The notes beneath the pieces are model-generated. The model was not told the origin of the DNA, searched no databases, and saw nothing but the letters and a program-made list of their open reading frames with translations. The position numbers and the translations under genes are program-made. A stretch of 64,000 nucleotides of DNA from assembly GCA_019918135.1 (NCBI GenBank), contig WBZZ01006327.1, positions 117,276 to 181,275 on the forward strand, written 5' to 3'. The DNA comes from Paulinella micropora (Eukaryota > Cercozoa > Imbricatea > Euglyphida > Paulinellidae). Shown here piece after piece: positions 49,474 through 61,201 of this stretch. Every line of letters begins with the position of its first letter. Position 1 is the first letter of the stretch.

Positions 49474-49944
49474 TCATGAGTTGGGGCGAGGGTTTGGTGG
49501 GACCTCTATCTTTGCTACAGCCTGTTTCTCCCCTGTTGGGGCTTCGAGAAAGACTGGTTGATTTACGTCAACCCACTCTCTGCACTCTTTGTACATGCCG
49601 TACTCTTGGTCACAGGTGAGGAACTTAACTTTCTTCCCTGAGTGTCTCTCAAAGAAAGCAATAGCTTTGAGAAAACAAGGAAAAAATTCGTTCTTGTGAC
49701 GCAAATAGTAATCAGGTTCAAAGTTGGACGCTAAACACTTAACAGTAAACTTATACCACTTACCGTCCCATGATATCGTATTCCACCAACCCTGGGTATC
49801 CATTGAGATGTGGATCCCGGGTCGGTGTTCTACGACATGATGGTTCTTTTTGAAGTGTGGTGTCTTTTTGATTTTATTCCGCAAACACCACTCACACTTC
49901 ATTATTCGTTCTCTCCACTCTTTTTCCACTATCTTTACTCCCAT
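49474..49944 (-). pseudogene. Copia integrase core fragment (copy A)
   Basis: It has 156 residues: CEWCLRNKIKKTPHFKK (second half of the zinc finger), HISMDTQGWW (first catalytic Asp) and FLTCDQEYGM (second Asp) with FLEAPTGEKQ later, near the position of the third acidic residue. It belongs to the same element as the protease frame upstream. The polymerase part is missing downstream. Confidence 0.75.
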
Positions 49945-50227
49945 ATACTAAGCCATCCTCTCCATGGCCTTTACCCCTCTGTGTTTACATATGTGGTGAA
50001 ATACGGTGGCGTGTATGTTTTCATGGTAGTGGGGAAGAACAACAGGACACAACACCCTGCCATCCTCCTGTTCTGCTCTCTCACCTCCCTCTGTGTCTAT
50101 ATCAGTAGAATAAGGTACGTAAGTATGAGACACATCATATTGCCAACCACATATACAAGGAGACAAACAACAGTATATGTCATGGTACGCAGGTAGGTTG
50201 GATCTTTGAGAAAGTTGAGGACAGTTG

Positions 50228-51039
50228 TCAAGCTTGTACCCCCGAGCCCGATGAATCATCGGACTCGGGAGTCTCACTTGTTTCAGGAGGGGGGTTAGGT
50301 TGATTGGTTGTTTCCGTATCAAGGTGAGACTGTGTGGTGGGTTCATACCATTCATTGGGGTCGAGTGGTTTGGTCCCTGGGGCATCAAAGACTGTGAGGT
50401 TGTTAGGTAGAGCTCTCCCCCTGGCTACTATCTGTTTCTCCTCAATTCGAATGGGCTTCTTTAGGACGATGACCTGATTGTTCTGATATACCGCCGCAAA
50501 CCCTTTTCGCACCCACGCCGATGTTGCGACTAACCCATATTTTAAATGTGGATTGTAGGTGGTATGAGAATCAAAAACACAGACTTCATCCCCGTTAGAA
50601 CCCGAAAGGTTCATTTGAACCTTGCCCTTGTACTCAGTCCTAATGCTCCCTTTGGCAATCCTGAACTTCTGTGGGGCTTTCACAAGTTTGATGAATGTGG
50701 TTTTGTCGGGAGATTGTGTTTCGCTCGCACCGCTGTCATCTACCCACACAATACTATTAGCTTTAGTATCGCTGTCTGTTTCATTTCCCATCAACATAAT
50801 GGCACATTCAGTATGTGGGTTTGTTGCGGTGTATGTGCTTTGAGTGTTGGTTGTGGTGTCGGATTGAGAACTATCTGTTGATTCATCCTCCTCCGGTGGG
50901 GTCTTACCCCCAACACAGCTTCAAGCTCCTCTATCTCTTCTAACATGTAAGGAAAGGAAGAGGCAATCTCACGTGCAAATGGGTCTTCGTGTTTGGTAGC
51001 CATAGTTAATATTATGCAGTCATGTATCGCATAATACAC
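50228..51039 (-). pseudogene. Copia protease region, frameshifted (copy A)
   Basis: The frame 50228-50797 has WVDDSGASETQSPDKTTF, the retropepsin D-S-G-A site, then IAKGSIRTEYKGKV and a pre-integrase-like end. The N-terminal part (50791-51039) is in another frame because a C run near 50910 has one C less than in copy B, where the ORF is continuous. Copy A is therefore broken at this point. Confidence 0.8.
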
Positions 51040-51513
51040 CTCAGTGTAAAACTCATCGTGCTCCCCATTCTTCGTTACAATCTGTCTCTCACTGTCCTAT
51101 TCTTAAACCCTTGCGCGAGGGCATTGAGGAGTCGTTGTAACTCTTCAATGGGGGGAAGTCCCCGCTTGCCCAACGCCTGTTTACCCTCTACCGTCCCTAC
51201 TTTCCCCTGTTCGGAGGTCATAGGAACGGTTGGTTGGCTGTTTGGGGTTTCTCCCTGCTCTCTTTCAGGTGGGACAGACACAACACGAGAAACAGAGTGT
51301 GCATGAGTTAACAATGCAGACGTCACAGATGCGTTAAGTGGTACAAGGGGTGCCGACAACACACTTAAGGACTGTGCTTGGGGTGTGGGTTGTGCATGAG
51401 ATGGGGACAACACAGAGGTAAGAGGCACGAACTGTCCTATCCCTACACCTACTCCCTCTACTCCGTCTACTCCCTCTACTCCCGACGTGAGTTTGCAGAC
51501 TTGAGATGTAAAA

Positions 51514-52173
51514 TTATGGATCAAGTGTTATCATAAATTTGCTAACGAGATATTCGAATTGGTCCTTAGGAACATGTTTGGTTAAAACGTCTGCTATTTG
51601 TTTCTTAGTTCCTACATTTACAAACTTAATCTCCTTGTCTCTCTGTGCATGATGAATGAAATGCAGTTCTAAGGGTAAGTGTTTAGTACGTGGTCCCGAC
51701 ATTCCCCTCTCTGCTGCTAAGATAGTCTGTGCGTTATCTTCGTAAAGCTCTATCGGCCCTTTCTGTGCTATACTTAACTCTTCTGTGATGTGTCTGATAG
51801 CTAATCCTTCTCGTATGCACTCTGCCGCTGCGAAAATTTCCGCGTCATTAGAACTTAGAGCAATTCTTGTTTGTCGTTTCGATAACCAAGCTACCGGGTC
51901 TCCACCCCAAAACACTATATAACCTGTACGTGACTTTCCGGTTTTCTTACAGACCTTATGTGCTGCATCTGGCCATAAAGTAATTTTGGGGTACGTCCCT
52001 CCTTCTTGTGACGATCTAGGCCCGTGAAATGCAATACCGCGATACAAACTTTTCAGATATCTGAAAATCCTACCTAGTAAAGCATAAGCAAGTCCTGGAT
52101 CTCCTGTCTGCATCACGCTAGCTGCATTCAGTGCTTGATCAGCATCTGGACGTGTCATCTTAGTTAGAAACAA
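51514..52173 (-). pseudogene. Ty1/copia RT-RNase H fragment (copy B)
   Basis: Same as 39634-40293 with two amino acid changes (Glu to Gly and Lys to Asn). Truncated in the same place. Confidence 0.9.
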
Positions 52174-52200
52174 AAGTTTACCTACTAAACTAGGAATTGA

Positions 52201-52985
52201 ATGCTTTCTAAGAGCGCCGGCAAGAAATGTAACAAGAAAGGTATCGCCGCTGACACAGCGAAGATCGACGCCATCCTCCGAATGGCTGATCCCTCCAATG
52301 TGTCTGAAGTTCGATCCGTTCTGGGTATGACCAACTTCATACAGGCTTATATCCCTGACTACTCCCGCCTTGTATCACCTCTTACAAACTTGTTCAAGTC
52401 CACTCACGCCCGACCGGCAGGTCAACCCTACCTCCATCGGGAAGAGCGGAAATGTATAAAGAAACTCCGCTGCGTGCTTACTACGCTTCCCGTCCTGGCC
52501 AAGTACGAGTCTTCTCACCATCTCTGCCTTCGGACAGATGCTAGCCAAATAGGCATCGGTGGTGCCCTTCATACTAGCCCTGACCGCGACGCCCCGGTAA
52601 TCCAATACTTCTCTCTCAAGTTTACGGACACGCAAACCCGCTGGGCGACCTACGTGCGAAGCCTACGGCGTTATCTACGGAGTTCAACAGTGCCGCTACT
52701 ACATTGATGCTAGCGACCATGAACTCACCATCGTCACTGATCACCGGCCACTCTTGTGATTGTGGCACGCTCGCCCCATGGTCGTCGGATGGGTTCTGGA
52801 AAATCTCCAGACGATCCGCTTTAAGGTCGAATACCTCCCCGGTAAACAAAACCTCCTCCCGATGGATTGTCCCTTGTCCCCTGCATAAGCCCAGGCGTCC
52901 CGACTCTCATCGGTGAAGCCGAAGCCACACTACAGCTCCTCGCAACCATTCAATTGCCCAGAGCAGGCTCTACTCTCTGGCTCGC
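52201..52985 (+). pseudogene. Ty3/gypsy RT-RNase H fragment (copy B, shortened)
   Basis: Identical in layout to 40321-41107, then cut by the deletion junction at about 52988. Confidence 0.75.
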
Positions 52986-52988
52986 CGT

Positions 52989-53979
52989 GTGGAGCTACTA
53001 CGAGGACAAGTACTTCAGGTGTATGGAAAAGTGCCGCATACCTGGACACGAGCATGTAGGCCAGTCGTGCCCAACGCTCAAGGATAGATACCGTAAGAAA
53101 ATTCCTAAGGAAGAAAAACCGAAGAAAGATGCCGCAACAGATGGAGGGAGAGACCAAGGACGCAAAGGTTCTGGTGCCCCGAAGAACGCCCCCGCCGCGG
53201 CCGTGTCTTGTATGGCGTTCGATCTACAACGTCAGAGAAGAGCAACGATGGCCGATCCTGTTCCAAGATATGCGTTGGGTGAAGGAGAATACCTAGCCCC
53301 GGCGGCGGATGGTTCGGGTCTGCGGGTGGTACCTAAGAAGGGGGAGAAGTCGGTTGGGAATGCGTTTATGGCGCAGAAGGACACGCCATTTCTCTACATG
53401 GGACCGCCAGACGAGGAAAGGGAAGATGACCTGAGGAATGGGAGGGTCAACATCGCCGACTTTCGAATGGTCTTTAACAACGCAGGCCGGGCGGAGCTAC
53501 ACTTCTGGGCCTGGTATTACAACATCCGGATCACACCGGATGACTGGGAGCACTGGGCTGTGGGACTGGAGGCCAACGAACCCTGCGACAAGGAGACAGT
53601 GATGCCACCGGAATGTGAGGCATGCAGCACGACTCAAGTGAACAAGAAGCGTTGGTGCTCTAGATGCAAGACCGTGGTGTATTGCAACACCAACTGCCAG
53701 CGGCTGGACTGGAGGGCACACAAGGACTTCTGCAACTACACGCAGAATGAAGGGAAGGAAGCGCGGGAAAAGGTGGTCGGACAGCTGGAGCCGAGAGGAA
53801 TGGGACCTCATGGGCTGGACAGGACGAGGGTGAAGGCAGACCTGGCTTACAAAAGACTGCTACGCTACTGTCACGTCAAGCCTAAAGAGGACGAGCAAGC
53901 TCGGGCTTTTCAGCCTAGGTACAACGACATTCTGCTTATCATCGGTGCGCCTGAAGGGGCGAAGAGTATGTTGAGATGA
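52989..53979 (+). pseudogene. Truncated gag with MYND finger (copy B)
   Basis: An ORF of 370 residues (52867-53979) runs through the junction: its first 40 residues come from gypsy relic DNA in a non-coding frame, then a few from the filler, then gag from the zinc-knuckle half onwards. The MYND finger is unchanged. The capsid-like part of gag is deleted. Confidence 0.7.
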
Positions 53980-55193
53980 GCTGGAATTCGTTACAAGATG
54001 CGAAGAAGCACGCGGCTACTGAACCGGAACGTACTCTGTTACGTGGGAAAGAGCGTTTCTTTCCGTGGTCATACCAACAGTCAGCACTGGAGGAAGAGAA
54101 AAAAGAGGCACTGGCGAGATATCGGCAAGCGAGAAGTACTACGTCGACTGCAAGCCAAGGTGTGGGTGTGAGCGCCAGTGATACATCTACAGTGGGGGAC
54201 AGGCGTGTTGGTCCGTGGGACGATATGAATACCATAATCACCTTAGAACGATCGCTGGGGGAGGACCCTGTGCCCCGGGATGATGGCAGAGAGGATGAGG
54301 TGGTGGAAGAGAAGAAGCCACCTAACACGCCGCCTGGTCAGACTGATGCAGAAGGTGTTGATGTGTCGCAGACGATGCAAGTGGATGGCGGAGAGGGGCT
54401 ACCTGGCAATGGGGGAGACTCATCTACGGCTTATGAGGAAGACATGGGGCCTACAGCTCATATGGCATTTGGAGAGGATGTCATTGGTGAGCAGGACCTG
54501 TATGAGGTCTACTTGGACTGTGGTTCATCACAGCACATGGTTCCAGTGAAAGACGCGCTAAGCAAGGTTGAGGACGAGGGGAAAATGGTAAGGGGGATCT
54601 CCGGACTCATCAAGACTGTGGCGGTGGGAAGCACATCCTTTACGGGGGTGAGTGGTGAGGGGGAGCATCAAGAGGTCGAAATGGGGGAAACCTATGTACC
54701 GCCGACCCTGGACCGTACGTTATTCTCATCCGGTCGTCTACAGCGAATGGGCTACGCGATCGTCATGCAAGATGACGAATTCTTCGCAACGAAGAAAAGG
54801 ATTGTGGTGGAGCCATGCGAAAAGATTTTGACGGGGAGCTTCGATGCTGATACTTGTCAGTACCGTTTTAACACGGCGAACCCACCTGGATGGAAGAAGG
54901 AGAAGAAAGAATGCTCGCCTTTCCCTCAATCCAACACCGCATTCTGGTCTACGAGCATGAGGCCAACGACTATGGTTGACATGAGGGAGTTGAATGGGGT
55001 GTTCCACTTGGGAGAGACGATGCCTCGTCAATTTTTGCAGCAGAACGGGCTGACTGCAAAGGGAAAGGCGTCTACTCTACGATGTGATTGCTCAGCCTGC
55101 TCTACTACTAAAATTACTAAGCATTCTTCGCTGCGAGGAGTGTGCCTGTCTACTTCTTGCCTCTGGCTGTCGACTATGCTATCTTTCTCATAA
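53976..55193 (+). CDS. Copia-type protease and pre-integrase ORF (copy B)
   Basis: No difference seen from 43956-45173, including LDCGSSQHM. Confidence 0.65.
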   Translation: MSWNSLQDAKKHAATEPERTLLRGKERFFPWSYQQSALEEEKKEALARYRQARSTTSTASQGVGVSASDTSTVGDRRVGPWDDMNTIITLERSLGEDPVPRDDGREDEVVEEKKPPNTPPGQTDAEGVDVSQTMQVDGGEGLPGNGGDSSTAYEEDMGPTAHMAFGEDVIGEQDLYEVYLDCGSSQHMVPVKDALSKVEDEGKMVRGISGLIKTVAVGSTSFTGVSGEGEHQEVEMGETYVPPTLDRTLFSSGRLQRMGYAIVMQDDEFFATKKRIVVEPCEKILTGSFDADTCQYRFNTANPPGWKKEKKECSPFPQSNTAFWSTSMRPTTMVDMRELNGVFHLGETMPRQFLQQNGLTAKGKASTLRCDCSACSTTKITKHSSLRGVCLSTSCLWLSTMLSFS

Positions 55194-55897
55194 ATATGCA
55201 AGCAAGAGCAGGGGCAAAGACGACGAGGCACGAAATGTTCTACAAGAGGCCAGCGCCACCATTCTCTATCCTGAAACCGTTTGGGTGCCTCTGCGTGTAC
55301 TACAAGGGGGGCAAGAAAGGGCAAGAGAAGGGAGTGCCAGGAGTCTTCATGGGGGTGAGCACAGAAGAGTCAGCCTACAAGGTGTGGAGCTACTACGAGG
55401 GCAAGGTGGTTACGACGGCAGACATGGTCGTCAGAGATCCTACTGAGCATGGTTGGCCTACTCTCTACCCGCGAGGAAAGATGGCTTCGTCGTTGCAACA
55501 CCACTTCCAAACAGCCACCGCCATTCGGGAAAAGGAGGGCGAAAATGGCGAAAAACCCGGTGCATTTTTCACGCCAAGTGAGCAACGAGTGCTTGACAAA
55601 TTACTTGACGTGGTCACTGGTGAAGGTAAAAATGACGCCTGGGAAGTGGAAGACGTAGTGAAAGACGTGGCGGACGATCCGGAAAAGGTTTCTGCACGTG
55701 ATTGTCTACCAACTGACGAAAGTAGTGTCATAAGGCTGGTGGTCGTTGGAGATGAGGAGTCGAGTGGCGGTCGTGTGGCGAGGGTGGGAGTTGGTGCTCC
55801 TACTGGGAATGTAAGGGGGGCAGCTGCTAGTGCACCTTTGTCTCGCTCGACGGGTCTGCAGGGTCAGGGACGTGGCGAGCAGAAGGCTTATATATAA
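55142..55897 (+). pseudogene. Copia integrase C-terminal fragment (copy B)
   Basis: Same as 45122-45877. Its stretch GTGGAGCTACTACGAGG (about 55382-55398) is the same 17 bases that fill the copy B deletion junction. Confidence 0.7.
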
Positions 55898-56429
55898 TCA
55901 TAATTACGTCGAATTCAAGAGCTGCGCATCGAGGCAGGCGGCACCCCTCCTGCTTTAAATGTGCATCAAACTTGGTTGCAGAATGAGCAGTGACTGGTGG
56001 CCCGATACACAATGACGAACTATAGCTGGCTATAGGATAGCTATTTGTCTTATAGGATCCAGATTTTTATTTTTCGTTTAGTATCTTGATCGCGCAGAAG
56101 TACCACGTGCACTAAAATACATGTTTTTACATTTCAAAATATATGTAAACGCTAGCAGAAAAGCCTAGAAAAAATGATGACAACAAGAACAAGGGTGGCG
56201 CAAAGTATGTTTGAGCAGTTGGACACAAGCCATGCAAGCTTTGAAATTGCTCCAAGTTTTATGCATAAAAGTCACACATGTGGGCAGCCCAAATCACTCA
56301 CACAGGAGTCAGAACTAAGCAATGAGGAGCCGGAAGCTACGCAGGGTGCTGGTTTAAATATGTTAAAAAAAAACTAGAGTAAAAAAGTTCAATTTAATCA
56401 TTTCCAATCATGCTCACTTTTATGCATAA

Positions 56430-57717
56430 ATGGGATTGACTCCAGTGAAACATCCTGAAAAGTTACTTCGAAGCCTGCTTAGTAGAAGCAACAAGTACAG
56501 CTGCATTCTTGTGCCACTTGGTGTGGCATGCGTCGTTGCAGAAGTAGCCATGAACGAAGTAGCTATCGTTTTTGACACAGCCGTTGAGGACGGAGTCGAA
56601 GCAAACGATCGAACACGGAGCTGCGGGACCGGAGGAAGACTACGAAGTGTGCACGTACGACGGTTCATGCAGGTAGTGGTTATCTTGTTCGCATTGCACA
56701 ACGTCATCTTCTTCGAGATCCAAGCTTTGCTTGCAAGTGAAACAGATCGCCTTGGTCACGCCCTTGTCATTTCCGCCAACGTGCCCCTTTTTTGCAAGAA
56801 GTTTGTTGACTTTGCTTGGGTCGTTTTCCTCCTCCACCTCGTCGTCGTCCTCAACTTCGTCGTCACTTGTAGTCTTTTTGTTCTTGCCCTTCTTCTTGTT
56901 CGGGTTCACGAACGCCTTGACACGAGCCTTCACGAATTCAACCTGCTTTACGTCGATGTCGATTCCAGTAACTCGCATGTCGGCCTCCAAAGCTCCGATT
57001 ACCTCTGAACCCGAACCCATGCACGCAACAAGAAAATTGCTCAGAGGTGGCAGAATAGTTAACAAAATCTGCTTCGACAGCTCCGTCGGTTTCTCGAAGA
57101 CGTTCACGCGTGCTCCGTCGGAGGAATAGCGCTGTTTCTTGACCGGAACCTCGACGACGAAGAGGTTGTGACGGTTGATGGTGTTCGGGTCGAGGTCAGG
57201 GTGAAGGAGGCTTGCTTCGGATTGAAGGCCACCAACATCATCTCCACAGCCTTGATTCACTTCTGGATATCTCCCACGTAGTTGTGATTCTTTTTGTATT
57301 AGTACACCGTTTCAATCGTCTGGTACCCAGTCACTGAAAGAGACTCCACCAGCATGTTGTACTGTGAAGGGTGGCAGTGGAAGACAACAGCCCTCTTCTC
57401 AGAGTTGCCAACGACACTGAATGCGTTGAGCAAGGTCTTCACTTTCTCCTCGTTGATCTCCTCCTGATCATGCTGTAATTCAGAAATGTTGTACGGCAAG
57501 TCCGCGTACAGGCAGTCTGCAAACACAGCAAAAAAACCAGCAAAAACGTGAAAGGCCGGGACTGGCAAGAACTGAATGTGACACTTTCATGCATAAAACT
57601 CATGACTGCGGAAAAGGCAAGGTGACCAAATGCAGAGTCAGATGGAAGAAGACTTGCCATCTTGAACATGTCGCCCATCATGATCTTTGCGTTGCCAATT
57701 TCCAACTCCGTTTCAGC
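56430..57717 (-). pseudogene. DNA N6-adenine methyltransferase relic (copy B)
   Basis: Same as 46410-47697, with the same intron (57517-57626), stops and frame change, so it was dead before the duplication. Confidence 0.75.
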
Positions 57718-57759
57718 CTGCACAGGCAAAACCAAACATGATAGCAAGTCAACAGCATC

Positions 57760-58071
57760 ATGAAGGAGTTCTTCGTCAGTCAGAAGTTGAAGGAAGACAA
57801 TGTTGCCCTGGCTCAGTCCATGAACATGTTTCAACTCGAGGGAGTTCTCAGCAATGAGACTTGGGAGGAACTGTGCTTGTTGGTTCCGCAATTGAACACT
57901 GAGACTTCGCGCAGGATCATGATGGCAACCGTCGATTTCCTGTACAAGTCGGTCGTCAAGGCTCGCAAGATTCCTGAAGCGCTCAGGAAGCAAGTGATTG
58001 TCTGGTTCGACCTTGCGAAAGAGCGTTTCAAGACGGGAAAAGAGGCAGACCCAGAAGCCTTTCAGGTCTAG
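57760..58071 (+). CDS. Unknown 103-residue helical protein (copy B)
   Basis: Identical to 47740-48051. Confidence 0.4.
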   Translation: MKEFFVSQKLKEDNVALAQSMNMFQLEGVLSNETWEELCLLVPQLNTETSRRIMMATVDFLYKSVVKARKIPEALRKQVIVWFDLAKERFKTGKEADPEAFQV

Positions 58072-58107
58072 TCGTCACCTTGTAATGTTATGCATGAAAG
58101 TTCAACT

Positions 58108-58500
58108 TGCACTCAGAGAGCTTTTTCACAAGATTTTGCATTTTTTCCAACTGGCCATGCTTGTCCTTTCCAATCCAGTGCAGTTCGTTGATGCTGTCGA
58201 TGATGCCCTTGTCCAAGTCTTCGCAAATTCCGTGGATGGAAAGAAGCTGCTTCCACACCTTCCAAAGATCGCCTGTGTGAGACGACACGTAGGTCCACAT
58301 CGAATTGAATGTAGCTTGGTTGATCTTGCGAGAAAGCGCAAACTCCTGCTTCCAAGTACCCAAAAACTTTTGAATCGACTTTGGAGATTGATCCTTGAGG
58401 CGCAAAATCGCAAGGTAGCCTTGGTTGTGGGCAGCGATGGCGTTCTCCCCAAACGTGCTCTTGCGTTGCGTCTGCGCCACGCGACTGATTCTCGTAGGCA
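58108..58500 (-). CDS. Unknown helical ORF (copy B)
   Basis: Identical to 48088-48480. Confidence 0.4.
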
Positions 58501-58563
58501 CCCAACAGACTCACTGCACGCCGACCTTTCTCGTTCCATCTCATGAATCGAAGCTTCGAAATC

Positions 58564-58763
58564 TGTTAGACTACTGTACTAAACCGGAGTCAAATCTAAG
58601 CTGAGTAGATCGTCTGCAAGTTAAACTTTATTAGAAGAACGCGCCAAGGCAAAGAGCGGGAACGTATTAGGCAGGACACACGTAACGGCTCTAACGACAC
58701 GCATTACATATGCCGGCTCGTACTGTCCACCGAATTAATATGTTGTATTAATATGGTCTAACA
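58564..58763 (-). repeat. Copia LTR (200 bp, copy B)
   Basis: Same as 48544-48743, with the purine tract at 58764-58773. It ends the minus-strand element whose gag begins at 63064. The non-coding stretch up to 59493 again lacks RT. Confidence 0.8.
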
Positions 58764-59493
58764 CTCCCCCTGGAGCAAGGTTAATTACTAAATTAACTGC
58801 AGGTCCTATTAACTATTCTGTGAAAATTATAAAAACACAGACTCAAAACATACTCACTCTTACCCTCACTCTCTCCAAGAGATAATATCGACGGTGGCTA
58901 CCCAACTTGCTGGGGCAAGTGTATATCAGTTAGACTACGCACAGGGCAGCGACCCCTAGTCAAGTCAGGCCTGATCGATGAGAAGAAGATTATGGCCTAC
59001 CCATACCTTATCCTATGTTGTGAGTGGTACTAAGGTGAATATGTAATACAGGCATAGCATAAACAAGTTACATCTAGTATCGTTATATGCGGTATACAAG
59101 ATGGTCCGAATATACTGATAATATATGAAGTGAACCTGATTGTACTAGCTAATCTACCATGAGATGAGACCTATCTGAACTATTAATTATTCTACTACTC
59201 GGTAATATGGATTAAAAAATTTGTCAGCGCTTCCCGTAGAGGGGTATCAATGTGACAAAAATAATATGATATGTAAGACAAATACAAATATCTGTGATTA
59301 TTGGCTGGTCTGGTACAGTCACAGGCTGGCTGCCGAGGCCTTTCAAGACATACAAGATTGTAGTCTGATAAATCGCCCTCCGACCAGCAAACTGTGACCT
59401 CCAACTTACTAGCCTCTTAGATGTTTGTATGTATATAAGTGTAATAATATGGAGCAATCACGCAAGTGGGGGCCGCGAACACGGGAGAGTATA

Positions 59494-59964
59494 TCATGAG
59501 TTGGGGCGAGGGTTTGGTGGGACCTCTACCTTTGCTACAGCCTGTTTCTCCCCTGTTGGGGCTTCGAGAAAGACTGGTTGATTTACGTCAACCCACTCTC
59601 TGCACTCTTTGTACATGCCGTACTCTTGGTCACAGGTGAGGAACTTAACTTTCTTCCCTGAGTGTCTCTCAAAGAAAGCAATAGCTTTGAGAAAACAAGG
59701 AAAAAATTCGTTCTTGTGACGCAAATAGTAATCAGGTTCAAAGTTGGACGCTAAACACTTAACAGTAAACTTATACCACTTACCGTCCCATGATATCGTA
59801 TTCCACCAACCCTGGGTATCCATTGAGATGTGGATCCCGGGTCGGTGTTCTACGACATGATGGTTCTTTTTGAAGTGTGGTGTCTTTTTAATTTTATTCC
59901 GCAAACACCACTCACACTTCATTATTCGTTCTCTCCACTCTTTTTCCACTATCTTTACTCCCAT
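59494..59964 (-). pseudogene. Copia integrase core fragment (copy B)
   Basis: Same as 49474-49944 apart from one Ile to Val change. Confidence 0.75.
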
Positions 59965-60247
59965 ATACTAAGCCATCCTCTCCATGGCCTTTACCCCTCT
60001 GTGTTTACATATGTGGTGAAATACGGTGGCGTGTATGTTTTCATGGTAGTGGGGAAGAACAACAGGACACAACACCCTGCCATCCTCCTGTTCTGCTCTC
60101 TCACCTCCCTCTGTGTCTATATCAGTAGAATAAGGTACGTAAGTATGAGACACATCATATTGCCAACCACATATACAAGGAGACAAACAACAGTATATGT
60201 CATGGTACGCAGGTAGGTTGGATCTTTGAGAAAGTTGAGGACAGTTG

Positions 60248-61060
60248 TCAAGCTTGTACCCCCGAGCCCGATGAATCATCGGACTCGGGAGTCTCACTTG
60301 TTTCAGGAGGGGGGTTAGGTTGATTGGTTGTTTCCGTATCAAGGTGAGACTGTGTGGTGGGTTCATACCATTCATTGGGGTCGAGTGGTTTGGTCCCTGG
60401 GGCATCAAAGACTGTGAGGTTGTTAGGTAGAGCTCTCCCCCTGGCTACTATCTGTTTCTCCTCAATTCGAATGGGCTTCTTTAGGACGATGACCTGATTG
60501 TTCTGATATACCGCCGCAAACCCTTTTCGCACCCACGCCGATGTTGCGACTAACCCATATTTTAAATGTGGATTGTAGGTGGTATGAGAATCAAAAACAC
60601 AGACTTCATCCCCGTTAGAACCCGAAAGGTTCATTTGAACCTTGCCCTTGTACTCAGTCCTAATGCTCCCTTTGGCAATCCTGAACTTCTGTGGGGCTTT
60701 CACAAGTTTGATGAATGTGGTTTTGTCGGGAGATTGTGTTTCGCTCGCACCGCTGTCATCTACCCACACAATACTATTAGCTTTAGTATCGCTGTCTGTT
60801 TCATTTCCCATCAACATAATGGCACATTCAGTATGTGGGTTTGTTGCGGTGTATGTGCTTTGAGTGTTGGTGGTGGTGTCGGATTGAGAACTATCTGTTG
60901 ATTCATCCTCCTCCGGTGGGGTCTTACCCCCCAACACAGCTTCAAGCTCCTCTATCTCTTCTAACATGTAAGGAAAGGAAGAGGCAATCTCACGTGCAAA
61001 TGGGTCTTCGTGTTTGGTAGCCATAGTTAATATTATGCAGTCATGTATCGCATAATACAC
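60248..61060 (-). CDS. Copia protease ORF (copy B, intact)
   Basis: It has 270 residues in one frame. The N-terminal part is acidic (EEIEELEAVLGG), then WVDDSGASETQSPDKTTF with the catalytic Asp, and a Thr/Pro/Asp-rich tail ending in ETPESDDSSGSG. Copy A lost the frame by one C. Confidence 0.75.
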   Translation of the reverse strand: MYYAIHDCIILTMATKHEDPFAREIASSFPYMLEEIEELEAVLGGKTPPEEDESTDSSQSDTTTNTQSTYTATNPHTECAIMLMGNETDSDTKANSIVWVDDSGASETQSPDKTTFIKLVKAPQKFRIAKGSIRTEYKGKVQMNLSGSNGDEVCVFDSHTTYNPHLKYGLVATSAWVRKGFAAVYQNNQVIVLKKPIRIEEKQIVARGRALPNNLTVFDAPGTKPLDPNEWYEPTTQSHLDTETTNQPNPPPETSETPESDDSSGSGVQA

Positions 61061-61201
61061 CTCAGTGTAAAACTCATCGTGCTCCCCATTCTTCGTTACA
61101 ATCTGTCTCTCACTGTCCTATTCTTAAACCCTTGCGCGAGGGCATTGAGGAGTCGTTGTAACTCTTCAATGGGGGGAAGTCCCCGCTTGCCCAACGCCTG
61201 T

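Larger units (their letters stand above)
39607..51486. repeat. Tandem duplication, copy A
   Basis: From GTGAGTTTGCAGACTTGAG the sequence is repeated from 51487 with only scattered single-base differences. The offset is 11,880 bp up to about 41108 and 10,020 bp from about 42993, because copy B lacks about 1.9 kb. Confidence 0.95.
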
